A stretch of DNA of 64,000 nucleotides from Pseudomonas viridiflava (GCF_900602065.1 NZ_UWFN01000350.1:310001-374000); one strand, 5' to 3'. Shown: positions 51,128 through 59,810, numbered from the stretch's first letter. Notes: generated by a model from the sequence alone, not told the origin. Translations and numbers: made by a program.

Positions 51128-52228
51128 TCACCCGTTGCGGCGTTGCCGTAAATAGTCGATGACTGCGGCTTGGTCACCGGCAAACTCAATACGCTTGGAC
51201 TTGCTGTCGCGCTGGTAAGCGTACATAGGGTCGTAGTATTCGTTGAGTAACTGCTCGATCCATTGCCGATGCGCGTCCACTTGCCCGGTGGTCTGCTGCG
51301 TCTGCAGAGCGCCATCCATAATTGCTGCCAGGCGCTGATAGCGCTCGCCCCCCAAGCGCTTGAGATTGCTCGCCAGACTCTGGCGCAGGCGCTCAGCAAA
51401 CGCATTGAATCCTTCGTCCTGTCCATACGCGGCGACGAAATCTGCGCACAGGTCGATCACGTAATCCTTGAGAATCCGCTCCACCCGACTCTCAACGCTA
51501 TCTTGTAGCCACACCAAAGGCGCGGATTGCATCTGCCGAAACAGCGACAGCGGCACCGCGCGGCTGCCGACGGTGCGACCTTCGTCCTCGAGTATCAGAT
51601 GATCAGCGCCGTGATGGCGCTTCTTAAGGATGTCCACGGCCAGAGCGTTTTCAAAGTCGATCTGCCCAGGCTGGCCACTGACACGTTTGCCGAAGCTGGA
51701 GCCCCGATGGTTAGCGTGGCCTTCGAGGTCGAGGCCGTTGCTTAACGCCGCCAGCACTTCAGTCTTGCCGGACCCGGTCAAGCCACCCACTACCACCAAC
51801 TCGCACTCCTGAACGGCGTATTCGATGGTTTCGATAAGGAAAGTACGCATCGCCTTGTAACCGCCCAGCACTCGCGGATAAGGGATACCCGCAATGTCCT
51901 TCAGCCACTGCTGGGTGATCTGCGACCGCAGGCCCCCGCGAAAGCAATACAGATAGCCTTCGGGTTGATTCCGAACGAACTGAGCCCAGCCCTCAATGCG
52001 GGCCTGCTGGGTATCGCCAAACACCAGCCGATGCCCTAACTCGATGGCGGCTTGCTGCCCGTGTTGTTTATAGGCCGTGCCTACGGCCTCGCGCTCGGCA
52101 TCATTCATCAGTGGCAAGTTAATGGACTGACCAAAGGCACCCTTCGCGAATTCCACGGGCGCGCGGACGTCCATCAGCGGGATATCGTTTAGAAAGATAT
52201 GGCGCAAATCGTCGCTGTTGTCGCGCAT
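51128..52228 (-). CDS. selU: tRNA 2-selenouridine synthase
   Basis: 366 residues from MRDNSDDLRH; a longer upstream frame overlaps selD and is unlikely. An N-terminal rhodanese domain has its cysteine in YCFRGGLRSQ (Cys95, equivalent to E. coli Cys97); a P-loop GLTGSGKTEVL is at about 149-159. It swaps sulfur for selenium (via geranyl intermediates in homologues) at the wobble uridine of certain tRNAs, using selenophosphate. Its ATG overlaps the selD stop by one base, so they are translationally coupled. Confidence 0.95.
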   Translation of the reverse strand: MRDNSDDLRHIFLNDIPLMDVRAPVEFAKGAFGQSINLPLMNDAEREAVGTAYKQHGQQAAIELGHRLVFGDTQQARIEGWAQFVRNQPEGYLYCFRGGLRSQITQQWLKDIAGIPYPRVLGGYKAMRTFLIETIEYAVQECELVVVGGLTGSGKTEVLAALSNGLDLEGHANHRGSSFGKRVSGQPGQIDFENALAVDILKKRHHGADHLILEDEGRTVGSRAVPLSLFRQMQSAPLVWLQDSVESRVERILKDYVIDLCADFVAAYGQDEGFNAFAERLRQSLASNLKRLGGERYQRLAAIMDGALQTQQTTGQVDAHRQWIEQLLNEYYDPMYAYQRDSKSKRIEFAGDQAAVIDYLRQRRNG

Positions 52229-53262
52229 CAGAACACCTCGACGGCGTCGGCCTGGCGCTCGATGAGTGTGCCAATCGGGTGCAAGCTCAGGCCCGAGTGG
52301 GCGGCGGTCTGCAGAAATTGCGCCTGGCCCTCTGGCGTGACCGCGACGAGCAGGCCGCCACTTGTTTGCGGATCGCATAACAGATGTTTCTGCGAGTCGG
52401 TCAACTGGCCGATGCGCCCCCCGTAGCTGTCAAAGTTGCGCAGCGTGCCGCCCGGTATGCACCCTCGCTCAAGGTAATAATCAACACTGGCCAGGCGCGG
52501 CACGGCGTTGGCCTCGATACGTGCGGTCAGTTGGCTGCCGTCAGCCATTTCCACCAAGTGACCTAGCAGGCCGAAACCCGTAACGTCAGTCATCGCCGTG
52601 ACCCCGGCGAGCTTACCGAAACGGCTGCCGACGGTATTGAGCGTGCACATCTGGTCGCGTGCCACACCAATGTCAGCGTCGCGCAGCAGGCCTTGTTTCT
52701 CGGCGGTGGTGAGTACACCGATCCCCAATGGTTTGGTCAGATAAAGCGTACAGCCCACGGTGGCGGTGTCGTTGCGTTTCATGAAGCGTTTTTCGACCAA
52801 GCCCGTGACCGCCAGGCCAAAGATCGGCTCTGGCGCGTCAATGGAGTGTCCGCCGGCCAGCGGGATGCCCGCAGCATCACAAACCGCACGGCCGCCGCGA
52901 ATCACCTCGCGAGCGATTTCCGGAGCAAGCACGTTGACCGGCCAGCCCAGAATGGCGATCGCCATGATCGGATCGCCACCCATGGCATAGATATCGCTGA
53001 TCGCGTTGGTAGCGGCAATGCGCCCGAAATCGTAGGGGTCATCGACAATGGGCATGAAGAAATCGGTCGTTGAGACCACCCCGCGCTCTTCATCAATGGC
53101 ATACACCGCCGCGTCGTCCCGCGAAGCATTACCCACCCAAAGTTTTGGATCGAGATTTTGTGCGCCGCTGCCAGCGAGGATCACCTCCAGCACCTGGGGC
53201 GAGATCTTGCAACCGCAGCCGGCGCCGTGGCTGTATTGGGTCAAACGGACCGTTGCGCTCAT
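52228..53262 (-). CDS. selD: Selenophosphate synthetase (selenide, water dikinase)
   Basis: 344 residues. Cys16 and Lys19 in GAGCGCKISPQ match the catalytic Cys17/Lys20 of E. coli SelD. It makes selenophosphate from selenide and ATP in the cytoplasm. No selA, selB or selC is in this window; the only user seen is selU, which overlaps it. A Cys rather than Sec form. Confidence 0.96.
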   Translation of the reverse strand: MSATVRLTQYSHGAGCGCKISPQVLEVILAGSGAQNLDPKLWVGNASRDDAAVYAIDEERGVVSTTDFFMPIVDDPYDFGRIAATNAISDIYAMGGDPIMAIAILGWPVNVLAPEIAREVIRGGRAVCDAAGIPLAGGHSIDAPEPIFGLAVTGLVEKRFMKRNDTATVGCTLYLTKPLGIGVLTTAEKQGLLRDADIGVARDQMCTLNTVGSRFGKLAGVTAMTDVTGFGLLGHLVEMADGSQLTARIEANAVPRLASVDYYLERGCIPGGTLRNFDSYGGRIGQLTDSQKHLLCDPQTSGGLLVAVTPEGQAQFLQTAAHSGLSLHPIGTLIERQADAVEVF

Positions 53263-53399
53263 GGGATGCCACTCTGTGTGTAAAGGGTTGGCATTCTAAC
53301 AGAGGGGACGCGCGGCTTGATGAAGGTGGGGATTGTGGGGCGGGGTTTCAGTCCACAGTGCTTGTCGATATGGCTGGGTTCTCAGCGAAGTACTCTCCG

Positions 53400-53505
53400 A
53401 CCAAAAACAACAAAGCCCTTACAAGGCGGGCTTTGGGTAATATGAGGCCATCAATCTAGCTCTGAAATCAAATATGGTGCATCAGACGGGATTTCGAACC
53501 CATGA
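53400..53505. repeat. Direct repeat 1: tRNA-Arg 3' end plus terminator, decayed copy
   Basis: Copies 54534-54639 with scattered changes. 53406-53432 repeats the terminator cassette; 53475-53505 (TGGTGCATCAGACGGGATTT and on) is the last 31 bases of tRNA-Arg on the minus strand with one substitution and one inserted T. It is the far boundary of an about 1.1-kb islet. Confidence 0.85.
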
Positions 53506-53668
53506 ACTGCGGGGCGACTATTTTCAGGGGGGGCTTCAAGCCAGGTTGCAGAGGCAGTGTCACACCAAGTGGAGCTGGTTAATGTCTCTTAATCCGGCCT
53601 GTTTTGCCCATTAAAATGCAACACGTCACCCTGTGATCTGAACTGCTTATTATCTGCTCACATATCCG

Positions 53669-53842
53669 TCACTCGCCGTGCTCGAAGCAGTCTCCCTGAT
53701 CCATATCTTCATCGTCACTGGTCCCTTGGTAACGTTCATTGTTCGGGTTGAGCTGGTCTGAGTGATTATCCATGCTCGATTGGTAAGCATCGTTGTTTGG
53801 GTTCAGGCTGTCGCTACGGTCATCATTCGATGTTCTGCCCAT
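53669..53842 (-). CDS. Possible nested small acidic LNPNN-repeat protein
   Basis: 57 residues from an in-frame ATG at 53842, preceded by ATTGAGGAGCGGACG, a strong ribosome site 6 bp upstream. The product (MGRTSNDDRSDSLNPNND and a second LNPNN unit, acidic end) resembles short free-standing Pseudomonas proteins. It may be made in addition to, or instead of, the fusion. Confidence 0.4.
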   Translation of the reverse strand: MGRTSNDDRSDSLNPNNDAYQSSMDNHSDQLNPNNERYQGTSDDEDMDQGDCFEHGE

Positions 53843-54208
53843 CGTCCGCTCCTCAATGTTGTGCTGTTTGTGGCACCTGTTGGGGTGGTGCTCACTCTGA
53901 CTGACGCCAGCGAAAGCATAGATCATTTGACCTTTTGCTGCGCCCGCCGACAACGCATCATCCAGAATCGCCTTCGCCATATCGCTCAAATAATGAACAG
54001 CCCAGACACTCTGCTTGCTTGCATCATTCATCGCGGCGTCGAGGCTCAATTCATGGATACACGCCAATAAGCTGGAAGCGTGTTCCAGTGCGGATTCGAT
54101 AGGTATGTCGGGATTGATGCGAAACAGCGGCTGACGGGATGGGCCGCAGGTGGAGAAGGTGGTGGTGCCGATGGTTTTGATTGGTTTTATTTCGTCGGAG
54201 GTAGTCAT
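53669..54208 (-). CDS. DUF6124-type protein with C-terminal Asn-rich extension
   Basis: 179 residues from ATG 54208 with GGAG 8 bp upstream. Residues about 25-95 (LFRINPDIPIESALEHASSL, YLSDMAKAILDDAL) fit DUF6124 small Pseudomonas proteins of unknown role, which normally end near there. Here the frame runs on without a stop into a 57-residue tail of LNPNN-type repeats (SDSLNPNNDAYQSS, SDQLNPNNERYQGT). It is the only gene in the tRNA islet. Confidence 0.75.
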   Translation of the reverse strand: MTTSDEIKPIKTIGTTTFSTCGPSRQPLFRINPDIPIESALEHASSLLACIHELSLDAAMNDASKQSVWAVHYLSDMAKAILDDALSAGAAKGQMIYAFAGVSQSEHHPNRCHKQHNIEERTMGRTSNDDRSDSLNPNNDAYQSSMDNHSDQLNPNNERYQGTSDDEDMDQGDCFEHGE

Positions 54209-54362
54209 GGATCGCGCTCCTATATCTTGATGAACCGTCATCTCTGCCGCCAAGCAAAGAAGGGTGACGGATTGCACAAGGTTGGCGGACCGGAGATATA
54301 GGAACCCGGCACTCCCGAAAGAGTCCCTGCGCAACCCGTCATAAAGCCAGGTCACACGCGAA
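54209..54362. other. Upstream region of the DUF6124 gene
   Basis: About 150 bp between the start of the DUF6124 gene and the terminator hairpin. Expected promoter; no further element recognised. Confidence 0.5.
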
Positions 54363-54400
54363 AAAACAGCGCCTGCCATCTTAAATCGGGGCGCTGTTTT
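54363..54400 (-). terminator. Terminator following dispersed repeat copy B
   Basis: AAAACAGCGCC at 54363-54373 and GGCGCTGTTTT at 54390-54400, 11-bp perfect arms; on the minus strand it ends in a run of six T. It lies 11 bp downstream (minus strand) of repeat copy B. Confidence 0.75.
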
Positions 54401-54410
54401 CGCCTATATC

Positions 54411-54520
54411 TGTTCGGACCGCCAAGCCCGGTCGCTACGTTTGCAGCGACGGCGTGGACTCTAGGGTTGTTGGTTTGGAGCGACAAGGATGTGAAGCGGA
54501 CGGAGGATGTAGGGGGATTC
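54411..54520 (-). repeat. 110-bp dispersed repeat, copy B, possible small RNA
   Basis: Matches 46048-46157. On the minus strand it is flanked by the tRNA-Arg terminator upstream and its own terminator downstream, so a discrete transcript of about 150 nt is conceivable. Contains the stem GTCGCT-ACGTTTGC-AGCGAC. No convincing open frame is shared between copies. Confidence 0.75.
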
Positions 54521-54533
54521 CGCAAATCCCGCC

Positions 54534-54639
54534 ACCAAAAACAACAAAGCCCGCACAAGGCGGGCTTTGGGTAATTTCAGATTTGCTAATCCAGCTCTGA
54601 AATCGAATATGGTGCACCAGACGGGATTCGAACCCATGA
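54534..54639. repeat. Direct repeat 2: tRNA-Arg 3' end plus terminator, intact copy
   Basis: The reference copy of the repeat at 53400. Spans the terminator (54540-54569) and the 3' 30 bases of the functional tRNA. The pair brackets about 1.0 kb of islet. Confidence 0.85.
54540..54569 (-). terminator. Terminator of tRNA-Arg
   Basis: On the minus strand AAAGCCCGCC-TTGT-GCGGGCTTT then GTTGTTTTT, about 40 bp past the tRNA CCA end. Confidence 0.9.
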
Positions 54640-54686
54640 CCCCTGCCTTCGGAGGGCAGTACTCTATCCAGCTGAGCTACTGGTGC
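54610..54686 (-). tRNA. tRNA-Arg(CCG)
   Basis: 77 nt on the minus strand, GCACCAGTAGCTCAGCTGGA at the 5' end and an encoded CCA at the 3' end. Anticodon stem-loop CTGCC-CTCCGAA-GGCAG gives anticodon CCG, reading CGG (Arg). D arm, variable loop and T arm (GGGTTCGAATCCC) are all canonical. Its 3' end is duplicated at 53475. Confidence 0.97.
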
Positions 54687-54698
54687 AATGCGGGCGCC

Positions 54699-54727
54699 AT
54701 GATACTCATCTGGTTGGCGGGCGTCCA
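54699..54727 (-). promoter_or_regulatory. Sigma-70-type promoter of tRNA-Arg
   Basis: On the minus strand TGGACG, 17 bp, TATCAT; the tRNA begins 12 bp after the -10. Fits a stable-RNA promoter at good spacing. Confidence 0.55.
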
Positions 54728-55037
54728 TGCTGGTGAGTGCTGTTGTTGATTTTGCACGTTTCAAGGTATTTGGATGACGCTGATCAGAAAATCGGGCGGA
54801 TGTTGGCAATTGCGTTCTTTTTTTCGAACGGCCTATTGTCCTTTGCCCTAGCAGTGCCTAGGATTCGTTTGAGATTTCAAACGCTCTTGCCCGGTTTTCC
54901 TGCACTTTTGACCTTTCGTGGCGGGGGCCGGCGGATGATTTCCTGATGGCAGCCTTGTTCGAGGCGCCTTTTGTACGATCAAAAACCTGCTCCGCCGGTG
55001 TGCGGCGCATTTTCGGTATATCAAAGCGGAGGCCGAC
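54728..55037. other. Intergenic region before gabD
   Basis: About 310 bp with no supported gene; small frames here show no family features. It should hold the gabDT promoter; AGCGGAGG lies just upstream of the gabD ATG. Confidence 0.5.
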
Positions 55038-56480
55038 ATGCAGCTCAAAGATTCCAAGTTGTTCCGCCAGCAAGCCTACATCAATGGCACCTGGCTGGAT
55101 GCGGACAATGGCCAGACCATCAAGGTTAACAACCCTGCAACAGATGAAACTCTGGGCACTGTGCCGAAGATGGGCGCTGCTGAAACCCGTCGTGCTATTG
55201 AAGCGGCTGACAAGGCGCTGCCAGCCTGGCGTGCACTGACCGCCAAGGATCGTGGCAACAAGCTGCGTCGCTGGTTTGAGCTGATGATCGAGAATCAGGA
55301 CGACCTGGCTCGCTTGATGACCCTGGAGCAGGGCAAGCCGCTGGCCGAGGCCAAAGGCGAGATCGGTTATGCCGCTTCCTTTATTGAGTGGTTCGCTGAA
55401 GAAGCCAAGCGCGTGTATGGCGACGTGATTCCGGGCCATCAGCCGGACAAGCGCCTGATCGTGCTCAAGCAGCCGATTGGTGTGACCGCTGCGATCACGC
55501 CGTGGAACTTCCCGGCTGCGATGATCACCCGTAAAGCAGGCCCGGCGCTGGCTGCCGGTTGCACCATGGTGCTCAAGCCTGCTTCGCAAACTCCTTACTC
55601 CGCACTGGCGCTGGCTGAACTGGCCGAGCGTGCTGGCATCCCTGCGGGCGTGTTCAGCGTCGTGACTGGCAGCGCTGGCGATATCGGCAGCGAGCTGACT
55701 GGCAACCCGATCGTGCGCAAGCTGTCCTTCACCGGCTCGACCGAGATCGGTCGCCAGTTGATGGCTGAATGCTCCAAGGACATCAAGAAGGTGTCGTTGG
55801 AACTGGGCGGCAACGCGCCGTTCATCGTGTTCGACGACGCGGACCTGGATAAGGCCGTCGAAGGCGCGATTATCTCCAAGTACCGCAACAACGGTCAGAC
55901 CTGCGTCTGCGCCAACCGGATCTACGTGCAGGACGCGGTTTACGATGCGTTCGCTGAAAAGCTCAAGGTCGCAGTGGCCAAGCTGAAGATCGGTAACGGT
56001 CTGGAAGAGGGCACCACCACCGGCCCGTTGATCGACGGCAAAGCTGTGGCCAAGGTCAAAGAACACATTGCCGACGCCGTGAGCAAAGGCGCGAAAGTGC
56101 TGTTCGGTGGCAACAGCATTGAAGGCAACTTCTTTGAGCCGACTATTCTGGTCAACGTGTCCAAAGATGCAGCCGTAGCCAAAGAAGAGACTTTTGGCCC
56201 GCTGGCGCCGCTGTTCCGCTTTAAAGACGAAGCTGAAGTGATCGCCATGGCCAACGACACCGAGTTTGGTCTGGCGTCGTACTTCTACGCTCAGAACATG
56301 AGCCGCGTGTTCCGCGTTGCTGAAGCGCTGGAGTACGGCATGGTGGGTATCAACACCGGGTTGATCTCCAACGAAGTCGCGCCGTTTGGCGGTATCAAGG
56401 CCTCGGGTCTGGGCCGTGAAGGCTCGAAGTACGGCATCGAAGATTATCTGGAAATCAAATACCTCTGCCTGTCGGTTTAA
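55038..56480 (+). CDS. gabD: NADP+-dependent succinate-semialdehyde dehydrogenase
   Basis: 480 residues. It oxidises succinate semialdehyde to succinate, the last step of GABA breakdown. ITPWNFPAAMITRKAGPALA (about 151-170) forms the NADP site; catalytic Glu is in ELGGNAPFIVF (about 255-265) and catalytic Cys in GQTCVCANR (about 286-294). Followed by gabT on the same strand after 174 bp. Confidence 0.97.
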   Translation: MQLKDSKLFRQQAYINGTWLDADNGQTIKVNNPATDETLGTVPKMGAAETRRAIEAADKALPAWRALTAKDRGNKLRRWFELMIENQDDLARLMTLEQGKPLAEAKGEIGYAASFIEWFAEEAKRVYGDVIPGHQPDKRLIVLKQPIGVTAAITPWNFPAAMITRKAGPALAAGCTMVLKPASQTPYSALALAELAERAGIPAGVFSVVTGSAGDIGSELTGNPIVRKLSFTGSTEIGRQLMAECSKDIKKVSLELGGNAPFIVFDDADLDKAVEGAIISKYRNNGQTCVCANRIYVQDAVYDAFAEKLKVAVAKLKIGNGLEEGTTTGPLIDGKAVAKVKEHIADAVSKGAKVLFGGNSIEGNFFEPTILVNVSKDAAVAKEETFGPLAPLFRFKDEAEVIAMANDTEFGLASYFYAQNMSRVFRVAEALEYGMVGINTGLISNEVAPFGGIKASGLGREGSKYGIEDYLEIKYLCLSV

Positions 56481-56654
56481 CGCAGAGGATTGCAGCCGCC
56501 GGGGCGCGAGAGCGACGTTTCGGCGGTTTTTAGTGGCACCCCAAACCTTTTTGGTGGCCGGAGGCCGTGACAGTCGATCATCGAATGCTGTCGCGCGTTG
56601 ATCCGCCACTTGATCCTTGAACCACGCCGACCGATGAGCGGCGAATGAGGAAAC

Positions 56655-57935
56655 ATGTCCCAGACAAACGCAGAATTGATGCAACGCCGCGAAGCCGCTG
56701 TTCCACGCGGTGTTGGCCAGATTCACCCGATCTTCGCTGAATCGGCTAAGAACGCTACCGTTACCGACGTTGAAGGTCGTGAGTTCATCGACTTCGCGGG
56801 CGGTATCGCCGTACTGAACACCGGTCACCTGCACCCGAAAATCATTGCTGCTGTGCAAGAGCAACTGACCAAGCTGACTCACACCTGCTTCCAGGTATTG
56901 GCCTACGAGCCGTACGTTGAGCTGTGCGAGAAAATCAACGCCAAGGTGCCAGGTGATTTCGCCAAGAAAACCCTGCTGGTCACCACCGGTTCCGAAGCGG
57001 TAGAGAATGCCGTGAAAATCGCGCGTGCTGCCACTGGCCGTGCTGGCGTGATCGCGTTCACTGGCGCTTACCACGGTCGCACCATGATGACCCTGGGCCT
57101 GACCGGTAAAGTCGTGCCTTACTCGGCAGGCATGGGCCTGATGCCGGGCGGTATCTTCCGTGCGCTGTACCCGTGCGAACTGCATGGCATCAGCGTTGAC
57201 GATTCCATCGCCAGCATCGAGCGTATCTTCAAGAACGACGCCGAGCCTAAAGACATCGCAGCAATCATCATCGAGCCGGTTCAGGGCGAAGGTGGTTTCT
57301 ACGTGGCGCCGAAGGCGTTCATGGCTCGCCTGCGCGAACTGTGCGACAAGCACGGCATCCTGTTGATCGCTGACGAAGTGCAGACGGGCGCGGGTCGTAC
57401 CGGTACGTTCTTCGCCATGGAACAGATGGGCGTGACGGCTGACCTGACGACTTTCGCCAAATCCATCGCTGGCGGTTTCCCGCTTGCCGGTGTGTGCGGT
57501 AAAGCTGAATACATGGACGCCATTGCCCCAGGCGGTCTGGGCGGCACGTATGCCGGTAGCCCGGTGGCCTGTGCTGCTGCGTTGGCGGTGTTGCAGGTGT
57601 TTGAAGAAGAGCATCTGCTGGATCGCTGCAAAGCGGTTGGCGAGCGTCTGGTAACTGGCCTCAAGGCTATTCAGGCCAAGTACCCGGTGATCGGCGAAGT
57701 CCGTGCGCTGGGCGCGATGATCGCAGTTGAGCTGTTCGAAAACGGCGATACCCACAAGCCAAACGCTGCTGCTGTTGCGCAGGTTGTGGCCAAGGCTCGC
57801 GACAAGGGGCTGATCCTGCTGTCGTGCGGTACTTACGGCAATGTGCTGCGAGTTCTGGTGCCGTTGACCTCGCCTGACGAGCAGTTGGACAAAGGTCTGG
57901 CAATCATCGAAGAATGTTTCGCTGAGCTGGCGTGA
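56655..57935 (+). CDS. gabT: 4-aminobutyrate aminotransferase
   Basis: 426 residues, class-III PLP transaminase. It transfers the GABA amino group to 2-oxoglutarate, giving succinate semialdehyde for GabD. LLIADEVQTGAGRTGTFFAM (about 236-255) precedes the PLP lysine in TFAKSIAGGFPL (about 265-276); AGSPVACAAALAVLQV follows. Followed by a strong terminator. Confidence 0.97.
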   Translation: MSQTNAELMQRREAAVPRGVGQIHPIFAESAKNATVTDVEGREFIDFAGGIAVLNTGHLHPKIIAAVQEQLTKLTHTCFQVLAYEPYVELCEKINAKVPGDFAKKTLLVTTGSEAVENAVKIARAATGRAGVIAFTGAYHGRTMMTLGLTGKVVPYSAGMGLMPGGIFRALYPCELHGISVDDSIASIERIFKNDAEPKDIAAIIIEPVQGEGGFYVAPKAFMARLRELCDKHGILLIADEVQTGAGRTGTFFAMEQMGVTADLTTFAKSIAGGFPLAGVCGKAEYMDAIAPGGLGGTYAGSPVACAAALAVLQVFEEEHLLDRCKAVGERLVTGLKAIQAKYPVIGEVRALGAMIAVELFENGDTHKPNAAAVAQVVAKARDKGLILLSCGTYGNVLRVLVPLTSPDEQLDKGLAIIEECFAELA

Positions 57936-57977
57936 AAATGCCAGGGTCGCAATTGATTAAAATGTGACCAAACAGAC

Positions 57978-58006
57978 AAAAAAGACCCGCTTCGGCGGGT
58001 TTTTTT
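57978..58006 (+). terminator. Terminator after gabT
   Basis: AAAAAAGACCCGC-TTC-GGCGGGTTTTTTT, 42 bp after the gabT stop. Strong intrinsic terminator. Confidence 0.93.
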
Positions 58007-58135
58007 GCGTCTAAAAGGGGTAAATGAGGCTTTTTGGCTATATCCCGTCGTTTGCTTTGGCTAAGGTGGGTGCATTGATTTTGAAGATTTCGCCATGCTC
58101 CTGAAACAGTACGTTCGTGCTGCAAGACGTGAACG

Positions 58136-58208
58136 TGTAGGAGCTGCCGAAGGCTGCGAATGGCGGTGGGTCTGATACACCGCGTCGCAGCCTTCGGCAG
58201 CTCCTGCA
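58136..58208. repeat. REP inverted pair, TGTAGGAGCTGCC type
   Basis: TGTAGGAGCTGCCGAAGGCT and near-exact complement (one change, CTCCTGCA) enclosing about 25 bp. Between gabT and the HDOD gene. Confidence 0.9.
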
Positions 58209-58259
58209 GAAAATACATTTCAGATCATTGGTTATGAGTTGCTCGACGAGAGAGTTCTG

Positions 58260-59606
58260 ATGACAGCTGTAGATTCACCCGCGGGACCTCGGGTATTGAT
58301 TGCTGAATCCGATCCATGGGTTCGTGAAACGCTCAGTGAGTTGATTCTGAGCGTGCGTGATGATGTCGTGCTCGAGATTTGCAACGAAGGCAAACAGGCC
58401 GTTGAATTCTTGAAGAAGCACGTCCCTGATCTGATCGTGGCCGCCAGAGAACTGCCTGTCGTTGACGGCCTGAGTTTGCTTCGGGGTGTGCGCGGGTTGC
58501 GTCGTCAGCCTCCGGTGCCCTTTATTCTGATCAGTAATCGCGGAGACACTGCCAGTGTCCGCGAGGTAGTGCCACTTGCGCCTACTGCTTACCTCACCAA
58601 ACCGCTGGACACCGAAAAGCTTCGCTCGCGTCTCGAGAGCGTATTGCTGGCGTGCCCGGTACCGGGTGCTACGCCAGCGCTGACTCCCGGCCAGACCCTG
58701 AACAAATACCTCGAAAAACGCCGTGACACCGCTGACGGAGCGCCTTTGTTCGTGGACGTCGCCACTGCGCTCAAGCTTAGCCAGGTCGGTTCCGGCACTG
58801 ACGCTGTATTGCTTGAGCAAGAACTCCGTGCCGACCCGCACATTACTGCGGTGCTGATTGCGGCAGCCAACACCGCCGCGAAACATCTGGTCAAACCCGT
58901 GCAGACACTGGGCGCAGCGATCTCGCTTTTGGGGGCTGCGCAGTGCGCCAATATTGTTTCCGGGCTGACGAAGAAGCGCATGTCGATCCTGAGCAGCAGT
59001 GCGTTACAGGCAAAGGCCAGCGAGTTCTGGGAGATGTCGCAACGCACGGCCGAATACGCACGAGTGCTGGCGGGCATGCTGGATGTGGATCCGGAGCGTT
59101 GCTTCTGCGCGGGGCTGCTGCTGTCTCTGGGGGACCTTGCCGTGCTGGGCAGTTTGCAGGAGTGGCTGCTGGCCGGTGGCAAGCTGGATGACGAGCAGAT
59201 AGGCAAGGCGCTGGAACAGTATTCCGCCGCCTACGGCTCAGCATTGCGCGTGCGCTGGCGTTTGCCGCTTGAACTGCGTGAGTTGACTTCATCGGTCTAC
59301 CAGTACAACACCGGGGTTTATACCCGCGAGGTGTTGGTCATGAACCTGGCCGGGCACATGGCGCGTCTGGGGGATGAAGACAGTGTGACGACGCTGCTCA
59401 AAACCAAACCTGCCCGATTGTTGAAGCTGACCGTTGCTGATTTGCAGCGGTTGCGCAAGAAGCTGACGGGCGTCACTGACCCGAGTCTGCTGGCGCCACC
59501 GGTGGCATTGGCGGTTGAGACGCTGTCCGAGGCGGAAGCGGACGAAGGCCCGGATTTGCTGGATGGCGCGCCGGAGGTTGAACCTGAAGCAAACACCGAC
59601 CTGTAG
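58260..59606 (+). CDS. Response-regulator-like receiver plus HDOD domain protein
   Basis: 448 residues from ATG 58260; GAGAGAG lies 6 bp upstream. Residues about 12-125 form a receiver fold (VLIAESDPWVRETLSEL, PDLIVAARELPVVDGLSL); where the phosphorylated Asp is expected the sequence reads VAARELP, so phosphorylation may be lost. KP near AYLTKPLD is kept. Residues about 170-370 are HDOD-like. The stop codon TAG lies inside the first REP unit. Regulatory role unknown. Confidence 0.82.
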   Translation: MTAVDSPAGPRVLIAESDPWVRETLSELILSVRDDVVLEICNEGKQAVEFLKKHVPDLIVAARELPVVDGLSLLRGVRGLRRQPPVPFILISNRGDTASVREVVPLAPTAYLTKPLDTEKLRSRLESVLLACPVPGATPALTPGQTLNKYLEKRRDTADGAPLFVDVATALKLSQVGSGTDAVLLEQELRADPHITAVLIAAANTAAKHLVKPVQTLGAAISLLGAAQCANIVSGLTKKRMSILSSSALQAKASEFWEMSQRTAEYARVLAGMLDVDPERCFCAGLLLSLGDLAVLGSLQEWLLAGGKLDDEQIGKALEQYSAAYGSALRVRWRLPLELRELTSSVYQYNTGVYTREVLVMNLAGHMARLGDEDSVTTLLKTKPARLLKLTVADLQRLRKKLTGVTDPSLLAPPVALAVETLSEAEADEGPDLLDGAPEVEPEANTDL

Positions 59607-59691
59607 GAGCGCACGAGCACCGCGAGGCCGCGATAGCGGTTTGTCAGTCAAACCGCGTTTTCGTTCATCGCGGGCAAGCCTCGCTCCCACA
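59602..59691. repeat. REP unit 1, hybrid ends, contains upstream stop codon
   Basis: TGTAGGAGCGCACGAGCACC on the left and GGGCAAGCCTCGCTCCCACA on the right: arms from two REP types. TAG 59604-59606 ends the HDOD gene. Confidence 0.8.
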
Positions 59692-59705
59692 GGACCGAGG
59701 TTTAC

Positions 59706-59795
59706 TGTGGGAGCTGGGCTTGCCCGCGATATAGGCGCTGCGGTGTGTCAGTCATGGCGCGTTATCGTTCATCGCGAGCAAGCTCGGCTCCTACA
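59706..59795. repeat. REP unit 2 of tandem array
   Basis: Opens TGTGGGAGCTGGGCTTGCCC, closes GAGCAAGCTCGGCTCCTACA; 90 bp. Matches unit 3 at about 87 of 90 bases by hand. Confidence 0.9.
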
Positions 59796-59810
59796 GAGGC
59801 GGCGCAAGTT

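Noticed and set aside
54858..57755. 965-codon minus-strand frame opposite gabD-gabT
   Set aside because: It mirrors two full-length, well-recognised enzymes in high-GC DNA, spans their intergenic gap and shows no family features; an antisense shadow.
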